Assembly (NCBI RefSeq): GCF_026191375.1
Contig: NZ_JAODTL010000022.1
Span: 186,001 to 250,000, forward strand
DNA: 64,000 nucleotides
Direction: 5' to 3'
From: Marinomonas pontica
GTDB taxonomy: Bacteria > Pseudomonadota > Gammaproteobacteria > Pseudomonadales > Marinomonadaceae
Notes under the pieces: model-generated
The model's database searches: none
Told to the model about the DNA's origin: nothing
What the model saw: the letters and a program-made list of their open reading frames with translations, nothing else
Made by a program: the position numbers and the translations under genes
Shown here: piece by piece, positions 56,527 to 64,000 of the stretch
Layout of the letters: every line of letters starts with the position of its first letter
Position numbering within the stretch: the stretch's first letter is position 1

Positions 56527-56602
56527 TGGCGTCCCATAGGGGGTTCGAACCCCTGTTACCGCCGTGAAAGGGCGGTGTCCTAGGCCTCTAGACGAATGGG
56601 AC
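56527..56602 (-). tRNA. tRNA-Glu (UUC)
   Basis: 76 nt with encoded CCA; first gene of the array in transcription order, 34 bp after the -10 box. Confidence 0.97.
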
Positions 56603-56635
56603 AACGTTGCAATCTTGCTGTGTGAGCGGGTGCGT

Positions 56636-56663
56636 ATATTACTGTTACTAATCTTAAAATCAA
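56636..56663 (-). promoter_or_regulatory. promoter of the tRNA array
   Basis: On the minus strand TTGATT and TAATAT are 16 bp apart, followed by a GC-rich discriminator (ACGCACCCGC) typical of stringently controlled stable-RNA promoters. It lies just ahead of the first tRNA-Glu. Confidence 0.7.
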
Positions 56664-56733
56664 CAGTTTTTTTCATTAATTTAAGCCACTTAGACAAAAA
56701 GTCGCTTTAGAAATCAATCTGATCGGAGTCATT

Positions 56734-57306
56734 ATGCAATGCAAACCTCTTTTACTTGCTCTATCCCTATCCACTCTTTTATTGGCTGGCTGCTCTACAA
56801 CACACTATATAAGCATTACTCCAAAGGTTGATGTTAAAAACTCTGGATTAACAAATGACCGTGTCATTGACGTATCCACCAGCACAAAACTCACCAATGC
56901 AATCGGATCTATAAAGACAGGCATTAACGAGCGAGCAGACATATTTACTACAAACGACATTAACCAAAGCGTAAAGGAAAGCGTCTTAAAAGGATTACGT
57001 GAATTAGGCTTCACTCCAGACCAAGGCGTCATGCCACCTGCTGATTTACAGATAGACATTACAAAAATGAGCTACACCACGAAAGTGGAGACATTAAAAA
57101 CCGTTGCCACTCTTGAATTTGAATTAAAAACAACGCTGTCAGCAAAAGGCCAAACTTATAAAGCCAACTACGGCTCTCAAAAAGTCAGAGAGTATGGAAC
57201 CATGCCCTACCAACAAGCAATTCAGGACGACATGAATGAACTTGCCAGCCAAACCGTTAACCGCTTACTAGGCGACCCCAACGTCATTGCATTATTGAAA
57301 CAGTAA
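56734..57306 (+). CDS. yajG: YajG-like outer membrane lipoprotein
   Basis: A 190-residue lipoprotein with lipobox LLLAGC (Cys20). The mature part (VDVKNSGLTNDRVIDVSTST, VLKGLRELGFTPDQ, LQIDITKMSYTT) matches the YajG family, whose role in the envelope is unclear. A terminator follows. It is divergent from the tRNA array. Confidence 0.82.
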   Translation: MQCKPLLLALSLSTLLLAGCSTTHYISITPKVDVKNSGLTNDRVIDVSTSTKLTNAIGSIKTGINERADIFTTNDINQSVKESVLKGLRELGFTPDQGVMPPADLQIDITKMSYTTKVETLKTVATLEFELKTTLSAKGQTYKANYGSQKVREYGTMPYQQAIQDDMNELASQTVNRLLGDPNVIALLKQ

Positions 57307-57316
57307 GCCTTCTAAT

Positions 57317-57356
57317 AAATAGCTGCTTTCTTACTCAATAAAGCAGCTATTTTTCT
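57317..57356 (+). terminator. terminator after yajG
   Basis: AAATAGCTGCTTT pairs perfectly with AAAGCAGCTATTT around a 10-nt loop, followed by TTCTTTT. Confidence 0.9.
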
Positions 57357-57428
57357 TTTCACACCTTGATCCGCATTAAGTAAAGTGTAAAGTGACTCCT
57401 CTCCCCACACAGCTTCAGTAAGGATAAC

Positions 57429-58649
57429 GTGGTGCAAATTCGCAAATCTAACAAACTCTCCAACATCTGCTATGAAATACGCGGCCCAGTACTTAAAGAA
57501 GCCGTACGCATGGAAGAAGAAGGTCAACGCATACTAAAGCTGAACATAGGCAACCCTGCGCCATTTGGCTTTGAAGCGCCGGATGAAATATTGGTTGATG
57601 TAATTCGTAACCTGCCTACTTCACAAGGTTATTGCGATTCCAAAGGCCTCTTTTCAGCACGCAAAGCCGTTATGCAAAAATACCAAGCAATGGGAATAAA
57701 GTCGGCTGACGTCAACCACGTCTGGATGGGGAACGGTGTCAGCGAACTGATTGTTTTGGCCATGCAAGGCTTACTGAATGACGGCGATGAAATCCTTATA
57801 CCGGCTCCGGACTATCCACTTTGGACAGCGGCAGCCACGTTGGCTGGCGGCTATGTCAAACATTACCTGTGCGATGAAAGCTCTGGTTGGCAACCCGACA
57901 TCAACGACATTCGCTCCAAAATCTCTAACAAAACCAAAGCCATCGTCATTATCAACCCGAACAACCCAACAGGGGCGGTCTATGAAAAAGACGTTCTTGA
58001 ATCAATCGTCAACCTTGCGGAAGAACATAACTTACTGATTTTTTCGGATGAGATTTACGACAAAATCCTCTATGACGAAGCAAAGCACATTCCTACAGCC
58101 ACACTCACAGAAGGGCGAGCACCCTGCATTACGTTCGGTGGACTATCAAAAGTATATCGCACCGCAGGATTCCGATCAGGCTGGATGGCAATTACAGGTG
58201 ACAGGAGTGGCATTAGCGACTACATAGAAGGTCTGGACATATTAAGCTCCATGAGACTATGCGCTAACGTACCTGCCCAACATGCTGTACAAACGGCGTT
58301 GGGGGGCTATCAGAGCATTAACGAGCTTATTACTCCTGGCGGCCGTTTATACGAACAACGCAAGGTCGCATGGGAAGCGCTTGATAGCATCCCTGGTGTT
58401 CATTGCCATAAACCAGAGGGCGCCTTGTACCTATTCCCTCGCCTTGACCCTAAGATGTACAAAATACAAAACGATATGGATCTTGTGTTGCAGTTTCTAC
58501 GGGAAGAAAAAGTACTTATCGTTCAAGGCACCGGCTTTAATTGGCCCACACCCGACCATGTGCGCTTCGTCTTCCTTCCTCATGTCGAAGAACTCTCTCC
58601 TGCCATGGATCGATTTGCTGCATTTTTAAGTCGATTAAGAAAGCGCTAA
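57429..58649 (+). CDS. alaA: glutamate-pyruvate aminotransferase AlaA
   Basis: A 406-residue fold-type I PLP aminotransferase very close to E. coli AlaA: LNIGNPAPFGFEAPDEILVD, PTSQGYCDSKGL, IINPNNPTGAVY and LCANVPAQHAVQTALGGYQS are shared. The PLP lysine is in GGLSKVYRTAGFRSGW. It makes alanine from pyruvate and glutamate. Two in-frame GTG codons (57429, 57432) can start it; AAGGA is 5 or 8 nt upstream. Confidence 0.96.
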   Translation: MVQIRKSNKLSNICYEIRGPVLKEAVRMEEEGQRILKLNIGNPAPFGFEAPDEILVDVIRNLPTSQGYCDSKGLFSARKAVMQKYQAMGIKSADVNHVWMGNGVSELIVLAMQGLLNDGDEILIPAPDYPLWTAAATLAGGYVKHYLCDESSGWQPDINDIRSKISNKTKAIVIINPNNPTGAVYEKDVLESIVNLAEEHNLLIFSDEIYDKILYDEAKHIPTATLTEGRAPCITFGGLSKVYRTAGFRSGWMAITGDRSGISDYIEGLDILSSMRLCANVPAQHAVQTALGGYQSINELITPGGRLYEQRKVAWEALDSIPGVHCHKPEGALYLFPRLDPKMYKIQNDMDLVLQFLREEKVLIVQGTGFNWPTPDHVRFVFLPHVEELSPAMDRFAAFLSRLRKR

Positions 58650-58680
58650 GCTCTCTCTTGAATAAATTCAAGAAAGCCCT

Positions 58681-58715
58681 ACTATGCTCCTTAACAGTTT
58701 CTTAAGGAGCATAGT
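58681..58715 (+). promoter_or_regulatory. perfect hairpin sequestering the htpX ribosome binding site
   Basis: ACTATGCTCCTTAA (58681-58694) and TTAAGGAGCATAGT (58702-58715) are exact reverse complements around a 7-nt loop. The second arm contains the AAGGAG Shine-Dalgarno of htpX and ends 1 nt before the ATG. As RNA it would hide the ribosome site, as in RNA thermometers. No T run follows, so it is not a terminator. Confidence 0.7.
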
Positions 58716-58716
58716 C

Positions 58717-59595
58717 ATGCGTATTATTCTGTTTTTACTGACAAACCTAGCTGTCATGGTGGTAGCGGGTATTGTTTTAAGCCTTTTAGGTGTTAACGGT
58801 TACATGACCAGCAATGGCCTAAACTTCACATCTCTGCTTATTTTCTGCGGTGTGTTTGGCTTTACTGGCAGCCTAATCTCACTGCTTCTATCAAAATGGA
58901 TGGCAAAACGTGGATCAGGCGCCGTTGTTATCGAACAACCTCGTAATCACAAGGAAGTATGGCTACTGGATACAGTGAAAGAACTTTCGCAGAAAGCCGG
59001 TATCAAAATGCCTGAAGTTGCGATATTTCCAGCTCATGAAGCCAATGCGTTCGCAACAGGCTGGAATAAAAACGATGCACTCGTCGCAGTATCAAGCGGC
59101 ATGCTAGATCGTTTTTCACCAGATGAAATCAAAGCAGTATTAGGACATGAGATAGGCCATGTGGCGAATGGTGACATGATTACTTTGTCTCTCATTCAGG
59201 GCGTGGTAAACACCTTCGTCATGTTCTTTGCTCGGATAGCCGCCTACGCTGTTGATCAGCTCTTACGCAAAGACGACAACGAAGGCTCAGTAGGTTGGGG
59301 TTACTACATCGCCACATTTGTTTTCGAAATTGTATTTGGTATTTTGGCGTCAATGATTGTTATGTGGTTCTCGCGTTTTCGCGAATACCGAGCCGATGAA
59401 GCCGGCGCAAGGTTGGCAGGCAAAGGCGCTATGATTGCCGCACTTGCAAGATTGCAACAGGAACACGAAGAAAGTCGCATGCCAGACTCCATGCTTGCTT
59501 TCGGCATTCGTCGCGGGAAAACACCAACAATGGGTGAACTGTTCTCGAGCCACCCACCTATTGAAGAGCGCATCAAAGCACTTCAGGCTCTGTAG
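58717..59595 (+). CDS. htpX: membrane zinc protease HtpX
   Basis: A 292-residue inner-membrane metalloprotease. The zinc motif is His144-Glu145-Ile-Gly-His148 in [12 protein letters not shown], the third ligand is probably in [11 protein letters not shown], and four membrane segments are predicted (two at the N-terminus, two after the HExxH). The N-terminus [18 protein letters not shown] matches E. coli HtpX, which fixes the start at 58717 rather than the ATG at 58684 inside the hairpin. It degrades misfolded membrane proteins under heat or envelope stress. Translation may be controlled by the upstream hairpin. Confidence 0.95.
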   Translation: MRIILFLLTNLAVMVVAGIVLSLLGVNGYMTSNGLNFTSLLIFCGVFGFTGSLISLLLSKWMAKRGSGAVVIEQPRNHKEVWLLDTVKELSQKAGIKMPEVAIFPAHEANAFATGWNKNDALVAVSSGMLDRFSPDEIKAVLGHEIGHVANGDMITLSLIQGVVNTFVMFFARIAAYAVDQLLRKDDNEGSVGWGYYIATFVFEIVFGILASMIVMWFSRFREYRADEAGARLAGKGAMIAALARLQQEHEESRMPDSMLAFGIRRGKTPTMGELFSSHPPIEERIKALQAL

Positions 59596-59626
59596 AACGA
59601 AAAGACTTAGGTCATTAGAAGAGCCA

Positions 59627-59658
59627 AAAAAATGCCAGCAAAGTCGCTGGCATTTTTT
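59627..59658. terminator. bidirectional terminator between htpX and the PilZ gene
   Basis: AAAAATGCCAGC pairs with GCTGGCATTTTT around a 6-nt loop, with A and T runs at both sides. Confidence 0.9.
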
Positions 59659-59675
59659 CGAATCCTCAAACTCAT

Positions 59676-60398
59676 TTACTTTGCTTTGTTTCTTTGTGTC
59701 TCATAGATAAACGCCATCAAGGGAATACCTACGTCTTTCACCACGTCAACAAAACGGATCCCGTACACATAAAAATATTCCACACCCATCCTAGATAAAA
59801 AGTCATTATCTACTAGGCTCGCTTGAACCTGCTCTAGCATCTGAATTTCTTGAGAACGAATTTCACAGTCTAACTTTAATAAATGATTATAGGGACCCAC
59901 CTTGACATTGCAATTAAGCTTCATCGTTTGATTGACAGAGCCAAAGTCTTCTTTTGAAATCAGCTTAGCCCCACCCAAGCTCAAATCAATAATCACGGCC
60001 GATGAGGCAGAGGCAATGGATACCGGCGAATCATTAGGTTCTATATTACATATTAAGCGCGTCTCAACTCGCACAGCTTGTCGCACTTCTGAGGTTTCAA
60101 CATACTCAGGGTATGCAATGTGCAAATGGGCTGCAGGCTCCATATAACTTTTTGCTACCTTACTCGAAAAAGCGCACACATGAGTGCTTAGCATCAAGCG
60201 AACATTCACCACTTGACTATCACGAACAAGGATACTTTTGCCATTCAACTTGGGAGTGGACAAAATAAGCGATCTTCCAGGGATATTCCCTAACACCTTG
60301 ACCATATAACGCCCAGGCGGAGAGATAAACTCTACCTGCACATTCGTCCCTATAGGTACTTCAAGATCTCCTAGATCGACCTGCATTACTCCAGCCAT
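59676..60398 (-). CDS. YcgR-like flagellar brake protein (PilZ domain)
   Basis: A 240-residue protein with an N-terminal YcgR-type beta domain (about 8-105) and a C-terminal PilZ domain (about 110-235). The c-di-GMP-binding motifs are RQAVR (RxxxR) near residue 106 and DLSLGGA (DxSxxG) near 139. Such proteins slow the flagellar motor when c-di-GMP is high. It is 15 nt downstream of pdxB on the same strand, so probably co-transcribed. Confidence 0.87.
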   Translation of the reverse strand: MAGVMQVDLGDLEVPIGTNVQVEFISPPGRYMVKVLGNIPGRSLILSTPKLNGKSILVRDSQVVNVRLMLSTHVCAFSSKVAKSYMEPAAHLHIAYPEYVETSEVRQAVRVETRLICNIEPNDSPVSIASASSAVIIDLSLGGAKLISKEDFGSVNQTMKLNCNVKVGPYNHLLKLDCEIRSQEIQMLEQVQASLVDNDFLSRMGVEYFYVYGIRFVDVVKDVGIPLMAFIYETQRNKAK

Positions 60399-60413
60399 GC
60401 TCTTACCTTAGCT

Positions 60414-61553
60414 TTACTTATTATGTGAGAAGCCAACAGCACTAATACGACTTGACGAAGCGCAGTCATCAACAGTAACCACACACGTATTCAATTCGTC
60501 TCTTTCTACATAGTGCTTTCGCAGCCAATCAAAGACATTGTTTTCTTTGTTTTCTCGGTACTTATAACGCAATCTAGCATCATCTCTTGCCACATCATAG
60601 ATTGCCTGAATGTTTCGAGCCAGCATTTCTTCGGCAATCGATCCCAGACGCGTTGTAACGGCAGGAATCCAGCCAGAGCTAATCGCATCGCTTTCAGTAA
60701 GATGGAGCGTGTTTATGCCTAAAAACTTGCATAAGGATTGATACACCATCCAAGTGCCTTTTTCACGTCCTTGCTTGCTGTAACCCGCGATATGAGGCGT
60801 GGCAATATCCGCCACACTCACGAGTTCCTGATTAATAACGGGTTCGCCGTCCCACACGTCTAACACTAAATGCAGGTCACCCTCTAACTCTTTATAGCGT
60901 GCAAGCAACGCCGATTCGTCAATTACCCCACCTCGACCAGCAGAGACAATCGCGACACCAGAGGATAATTTAGATAGCTCTTCACTGCCAACCATCCCCT
61001 CAGTAGGAAACACTCCAGAGCGAGTCAAGGGCGCGTGCAGCGATATCACACCGCAACTTAATACGTCCTCCAGAGACACAAAATTAGCCTGATCTACAGT
61101 CTGCTCTTTAAATGGATCATAAACACAAACCTGACAACCCATTGCTGAAAAACGTTCATAAACTGTCTTGCCGACATTGCCATAGCCAATGACACCAATT
61201 TTTTTATCCAGCCAGCGAAAACCTTTGGTCATGTATAAATGACTTAATCCGCTAAAAACGTAATCGGCAACCGCTTCCGCATTACAACCAGGCGCACTAC
61301 TAAACCCAATGCCCGCCTTGTTTAAATACGCCAAATCAATGTGATCCACACCAATGGTTGCACTTCCAACAAAGCGAACACGACTCCCCTCGAGCAAGGC
61401 TTGCGTTACTTTAGTCACCGATCGAACCAATAACACATCGGCGTCTTTAACTTGTGCATTGGTCAAGGTTCGCCCATTAACCAGCTCAACATCACCCAAA
61501 TGCGAAAATAAAACTTTGGCATTTGGCATGTTTTCATCTGCAATAATCTTCAT
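60414..61553 (-). CDS. pdxB: erythronate-4-phosphate dehydrogenase
   Basis: A 379-residue D-2-hydroxyacid dehydrogenase of pyridoxal phosphate synthesis. MKIIADENMPNAKVLFSHLG at the N-terminus and VRFVGSATIGVDHIDLAYL are PdxB hallmarks; the NAD motif is VIGYGNVGKTVYERF; the C-terminal extension (about 285-379) is specific to PdxB. It overlaps epmC by 20 bp. Confidence 0.95.
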   Translation of the reverse strand: MKIIADENMPNAKVLFSHLGDVELVNGRTLTNAQVKDADVLLVRSVTKVTQALLEGSRVRFVGSATIGVDHIDLAYLNKAGIGFSSAPGCNAEAVADYVFSGLSHLYMTKGFRWLDKKIGVIGYGNVGKTVYERFSAMGCQVCVYDPFKEQTVDQANFVSLEDVLSCGVISLHAPLTRSGVFPTEGMVGSEELSKLSSGVAIVSAGRGGVIDESALLARYKELEGDLHLVLDVWDGEPVINQELVSVADIATPHIAGYSKQGREKGTWMVYQSLCKFLGINTLHLTESDAISSGWIPAVTTRLGSIAEEMLARNIQAIYDVARDDARLRYKYRENKENNVFDWLRKHYVERDELNTCVVTVDDCASSSRISAVGFSHNK

Positions 61554-62073
61554 ATCGTTGCTTTAAAAACTCACTAAACTCTAAATCAGGAAAGCGCTGT
61601 GCCAATAAATAAGCAGAAAATGTTTCCGCACGAACTGGCAAGCCTGAAACAACATACTTACCCACCTGAGTCATAACCGCGCTTTCAAAATGCTCAGCGT
61701 TATAGTCAGGCATGGATAAATTATCGACACTTACTCGAAAAGGTAACCCTGCCGCCCAATGCAAAACGCACTCAACGGCCTGTGGCCTCACTTCAACTTG
61801 CTCAAACTTTGCTTGTGTCTGCAAGTCGCGAGTATCCGACTCATACCAATAACCATAATCTTCTAATAATCGCCTTTTATCACCCGCAATACACCAATGG
61901 CTGACCTCATGAAGAGCGCTCGATGCATAATCAAGACGAAAGAAAATTTTCGCACTATCATTAGGTTCCGCTGGAACATAAAGAGGCTCTTGCGCCCCAC
62001 CAATAAGACAGGTATTAAAATTCGAAAGGAAACAGGCATTAAAAGCCGCCACAAGCTGTGTTGCACTTGCCAA
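61534..62073 (-). CDS. epmC: elongation factor P hydroxylase EpmC
   Basis: A 179-residue protein matching E. coli EpmC (YfcM): FNACFLSNFNT, ALHEVSHWCIAGDKRR with His55 and His59 as likely iron ligands, and DLQTQAKFEQVEVRPQAVE. It hydroxylates the lysylated residue of EF-P. The best start is the TTG at 62073, 7 nt after GGAG; a GTG at 62103 has no ribosome site. It is translationally linked to pdxB by a 20-bp overlap. Confidence 0.9.
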   Translation of the reverse strand: MASATQLVAAFNACFLSNFNTCLIGGAQEPLYVPAEPNDSAKIFFRLDYASSALHEVSHWCIAGDKRRLLEDYGYWYESDTRDLQTQAKFEQVEVRPQAVECVLHWAAGLPFRVSVDNLSMPDYNAEHFESAVMTQVGKYVVSGLPVRAETFSAYLLAQRFPDLEFSEFLKQRYEDYCR

Positions 62074-62222
62074 GCGTACACTCCAAATGTAAAGAATTAT
62101 CACACAAGAAACAAAAATGCGCTACGCAAAGAAAAGAATCTCACGTAACGCACATTTATACGTCAAGCCACAAACACCGCCTGAATAACCATTAAAACCG
62201 CAAATTTGTGTTAGCAGTATTA

Positions 62223-62260
62223 TTTAACCGCGATAGTAACGTTTAACCACGATAGTATCG
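62223..62260. repeat. 19-bp tandem repeat across the gcvT stop codon
   Basis: Two adjacent copies (62223-62241 and 62242-62260) match at 17 of 19 positions, so the last gcvT codons are duplicated in the downstream region. Confidence 0.75.
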
Positions 62261-63343
62261 TGAAGGCACAAAAGGCATCGCAACTTGCTTCAGCGGAATA
62301 GACTTCCCTCTCACGCTTGCAAACAAAGCACTTTCAGCATCCAACGCTTCAGTAGATACATATGCCATAACAATAGGTTGGGCCAGACTTGGTGAAAAGC
62401 CACCACTGGTTACTGAACCTTTCACTTCACCAGAAGCATCAACGACCTCAACGCCCTCACGAACTGGAGCGCGCCCATCTACCAAGAAACCAACCCGTTT
62501 TTTGGCCGGTTTATTCGTAAATTCTGGCAATATAATATCGGCACCCGGGAAGCCACCAGCTCGATCACCCCCTGAGCGACGAACTTTTTGTATTGCCCAA
62601 TTAAGAGACGCCTCTACTGGGGTCGTCGTCGTATCAATATCATGGCCATACAAGCACAAGCCTGCTTCAAGGCGCAATGAGTCACGCGCCCCAAGACCAA
62701 TCCATTCAACTTCATCATAAGCCAAAAACGCATTAGCAAATGCCTCAGCATGATCATTTGGTACAGAAACCTCATAACCATCTTCGCCAGTGTAACCAGA
62801 ACAGCTTACCCACAAATCAACACCTTGCCATTCAAACTTGCTACTTTGCATAAACGTCATTGTGGCCGCATCAGGCACCATACGGGAAAATACTTCACGA
62901 GCCTTAGGCCCTTGAATTGCTAACAATGCACGATCTTCAATTACTTCAACTTCACACCCCACCAAAGAGGCCTCCAAGTAGGCAAAGTCTTGCTCTTTAC
63001 AACCAGCATTAACAACCATAAAAACTTCATCGCCCCAATTGGCAAACATAAGATCGTCCGTAATGCCGCCTTTGTCCGTAGTAAACATGCCGTATCTTTG
63101 CATTCCTTTGGCTAAACCCAACACATCAACAGGCAATATAGCTTCTAACGCCTCTTTAACGCCTTCCCCTCTTAACAACACTTGCCCCATATGCGACACA
63201 TCAAACAGACCCGCATTTTCACGAGCCCACAAATGCTCTTTCATCACCCCTAAAGGGTACTGAACTGGCATTTCATAACCTGCGAACTCAACCATTCTGG
63301 CACTAGAAGCAATATGTTGATCATACAAAGCAGTACGTTTCAT
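62243..63343 (-). CDS. gcvT: aminomethyltransferase (glycine cleavage T protein)
   Basis: A 366-residue T protein. FDVSHMGQVLLRGEG, LLAIQGPKAREVFSR and EDGYEVSVP match the folate-binding domain, and ARDSLRLEAGLCLYGHDID is the catalytic signature. It releases ammonia and passes the methylene group to tetrahydrofolate. gcvH/gcvP are not in this window. A 19-bp tandem repeat follows its stop. A palindrome lies 33 bp upstream of its start. Confidence 0.96.
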   Translation of the reverse strand: MKRTALYDQHIASSARMVEFAGYEMPVQYPLGVMKEHLWARENAGLFDVSHMGQVLLRGEGVKEALEAILPVDVLGLAKGMQRYGMFTTDKGGITDDLMFANWGDEVFMVVNAGCKEQDFAYLEASLVGCEVEVIEDRALLAIQGPKAREVFSRMVPDAATMTFMQSSKFEWQGVDLWVSCSGYTGEDGYEVSVPNDHAEAFANAFLAYDEVEWIGLGARDSLRLEAGLCLYGHDIDTTTTPVEASLNWAIQKVRRSGGDRAGGFPGADIILPEFTNKPAKKRVGFLVDGRAPVREGVEVVDASGEVKGSVTSGGFSPSLAQPIVMAYVSTEALDAESALFASVRGKSIPLKQVAMPFVPSRYYRG

Positions 63344-63376
63344 AACGAGAACCTTAAATAAAGTAATGAATGTGTT

Positions 63377-63394
63377 TGTTTCCGATTGGAAACA
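63377..63394. promoter_or_regulatory. palindromic operator candidate upstream of gcvT
   Basis: TGTTTCC-GATT-GGAAACA, perfect arms, 33 bp upstream of the gcvT start. The same motif occurs before glyA, suggesting one repressor or activator for both glycine genes. Confidence 0.6.
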
Positions 63395-63541
63395 GAGTAT
63401 CGAAAAGGTGCAGGATTTGACAAGCGTTTAACCACAATAATTCAAAACAAAATCAGAGCAAACGCAATATATACAACCTAAAAAATTAAACAAACGGTCA
63501 GGATTATAAACATATAAACTTAATAATTCTGATCGAATGAC

Positions 63542-63559
63542 TGTTTCCAATTGGAAACT
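63542..63559. promoter_or_regulatory. palindromic operator candidate upstream of glyA
   Basis: TGTTTCC-AATT-GGAAACT, one position short of perfect, 155 bp upstream of glyA. It matches the site near gcvT at 16 of 18 positions. Confidence 0.55.
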
Positions 63560-63714
63560 TTTTGATTATGATAAGCAAAAATGACGTAAACCGAACAATG
63601 ACTGACGTTCTTAGAAAGATGATCTTTTTTCATCATCTTAGACTGCCTTAGTGTTATTATACGCACGACTCATTGTCTTTTGGGCATACATGTTTATTTA
63701 AGAGGAATTTCCCC

Positions 63715-64000
63715 ATGGCGAATACCGAAGCCTTTTTCAGCCAAACTTTAGCTGAGCGAGATCCAGAACTTTTTGCAACGATTGTTGAAGAGCAAGAACG
63801 CCAAGAAACAGGTATTGAATTGATTGCTTCAGAGAACATCACTTCAAAAGCCGTTTTAGAAGCACAAGGTTCTGTTCTAACAAACAAATATGCAGAAGGT
63901 TACCCGAATCGTCGTTACTACGGTGGCTGTGAAGCGGTAGATGTTACCGAGCAACTTGCTATCGATCGCGCGAAGCAATTGTTCAACTGTGAATTCGCAA
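63715..64000 (+). CDS. glyA: serine hydroxymethyltransferase, 3' part outside the window
   Basis: The first 95 residues are visible and open to the edge. [40 protein letters not shown] and AIDRAKQLF are strongly conserved GlyA sequence. GAGGA lies 9 nt before the ATG. The enzyme interconverts serine and glycine and works with the glycine cleavage system, whose gcvT is divergent from it. Confidence 0.96.
   Translation, partial: MANTEAFFSQTLAERDPELFATIVEEQERQETGIELIASENITSKAVLEAQGSVLTNKYAEGYPNRRYYGGCEAVDVTEQLAIDRAKQLFNCEFA

Larger units (their letters stand above)
63344..63714. other. 371-bp divergent gcvT-glyA control region
   Basis: No gene or glycine riboswitch core is seen. It holds two copies of a TGTTTCC-N4-GGAAACA palindrome and a small hairpin near 63615-63640. 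Otherwise AT-rich. Confidence 0.7.

Noticed and set aside
55110-56602. CRISPR-like appearance of regular repeats
   Set aside because: The repeats are complete tRNA genes with near-identical spacers; a CRISPR array has variable spacers and short repeats.
55089-56697. Short open frames over the tRNA array
   Set aside because: They are translations of tRNA sequence with repeated identical peptides and no coding character.
63344-63714. Glycine riboswitch before gcvT
   Set aside because: I looked for the conserved GGAGAG-type core and tandem aptamer layout and did not find it.

Overview
The window looks like chromosomal DNA of a marine gammaproteobacterium, most likely Marinomonas or a close Oceanospirillales relative. 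This is inferred from protein character (AlaA, HtpX, FNR/HemN, HsbA/HsbR, MksFEB, the pabC-mltG-tmk-holB-tatD block), a moderate-to-low GC content and dense operons; no database search was run. Almost all of it is housekeeping sequence. The only mobile element seen is one complete IS3-family insertion sequence (24019-25249).

Layout: 1-2038, signalling genes (HDOD protein cut by the left edge; cheV). 2135-7184, a TauE/SafE permease, hemH, a HAD phosphatase, a small secreted helical protein, a frameshifted zinc-ribbon protein, an epimerase and a CbiX-like chelatase. 7174-12960, a MksF-MksE-MksB condensin (relative of Wadjet JetABC) with no JetD/MksG nuclease, followed by bolA. 12985-14445, the HsbA/HsbR anti-anti-sigma partner switch, with hsbR frameshifted. 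14470-23859, UPF0149, RecQ, SprT, ttcA, a YfaZ-like protein, apt, fnr, hemN with an FNR-like box, a hydrolase, tusA, a CBS protein and an unknown secreted protein. 24019-25249, the IS, lying just upstream of adhP. 26398-32942, a MaoC hydratase, HAD-sppA, a KfrA-like protein, prmB-aroC, yjjX-yjjG. 32943-33588 is a 646-bp non-coding stretch with a strong hairpin and a repeat cluster.

33589-46658 is almost all on the minus strand: a frameshifted diguanylate cyclase, an MFS exporter, a copper module (MerR regulator, copA and an overlooked 32-residue membrane peptide), ndh, frameshifted yaiI, and an acyl-CoA dehydrogenase, ETF-QO and AraC regulator set. 46763-50633 holds a basic small protein, a cytochrome b562 family protein, a small secreted protein with an odd start, and a LonH-type protease. 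50809-55061 is tatD-holB-tmk-mltG-pabC. 55110-56602 is an array of 12 tRNA genes (7 Glu-UUC, 5 Gly-GCC), four Glu/Gly pairs of it being exact 275-bp tandem repeats. 56734-64000 holds yajG, alaA, htpX with a hairpin over its ribosome binding site, a PilZ flagellar-brake protein, pdxB, epmC, and gcvT divergent from glyA with matching palindromes before both.

Five genes carry apparent single-base reading-frame breaks (zinc-ribbon protein, hsbR, diguanylate cyclase, yaiI, ETF-QO 3' end). The simplest explanation is a sequence with residual indel errors. The hsbR break is the exception worth testing, because it falls on a U UUU UUG slippery heptamer whose -1 shift restores the full protein.
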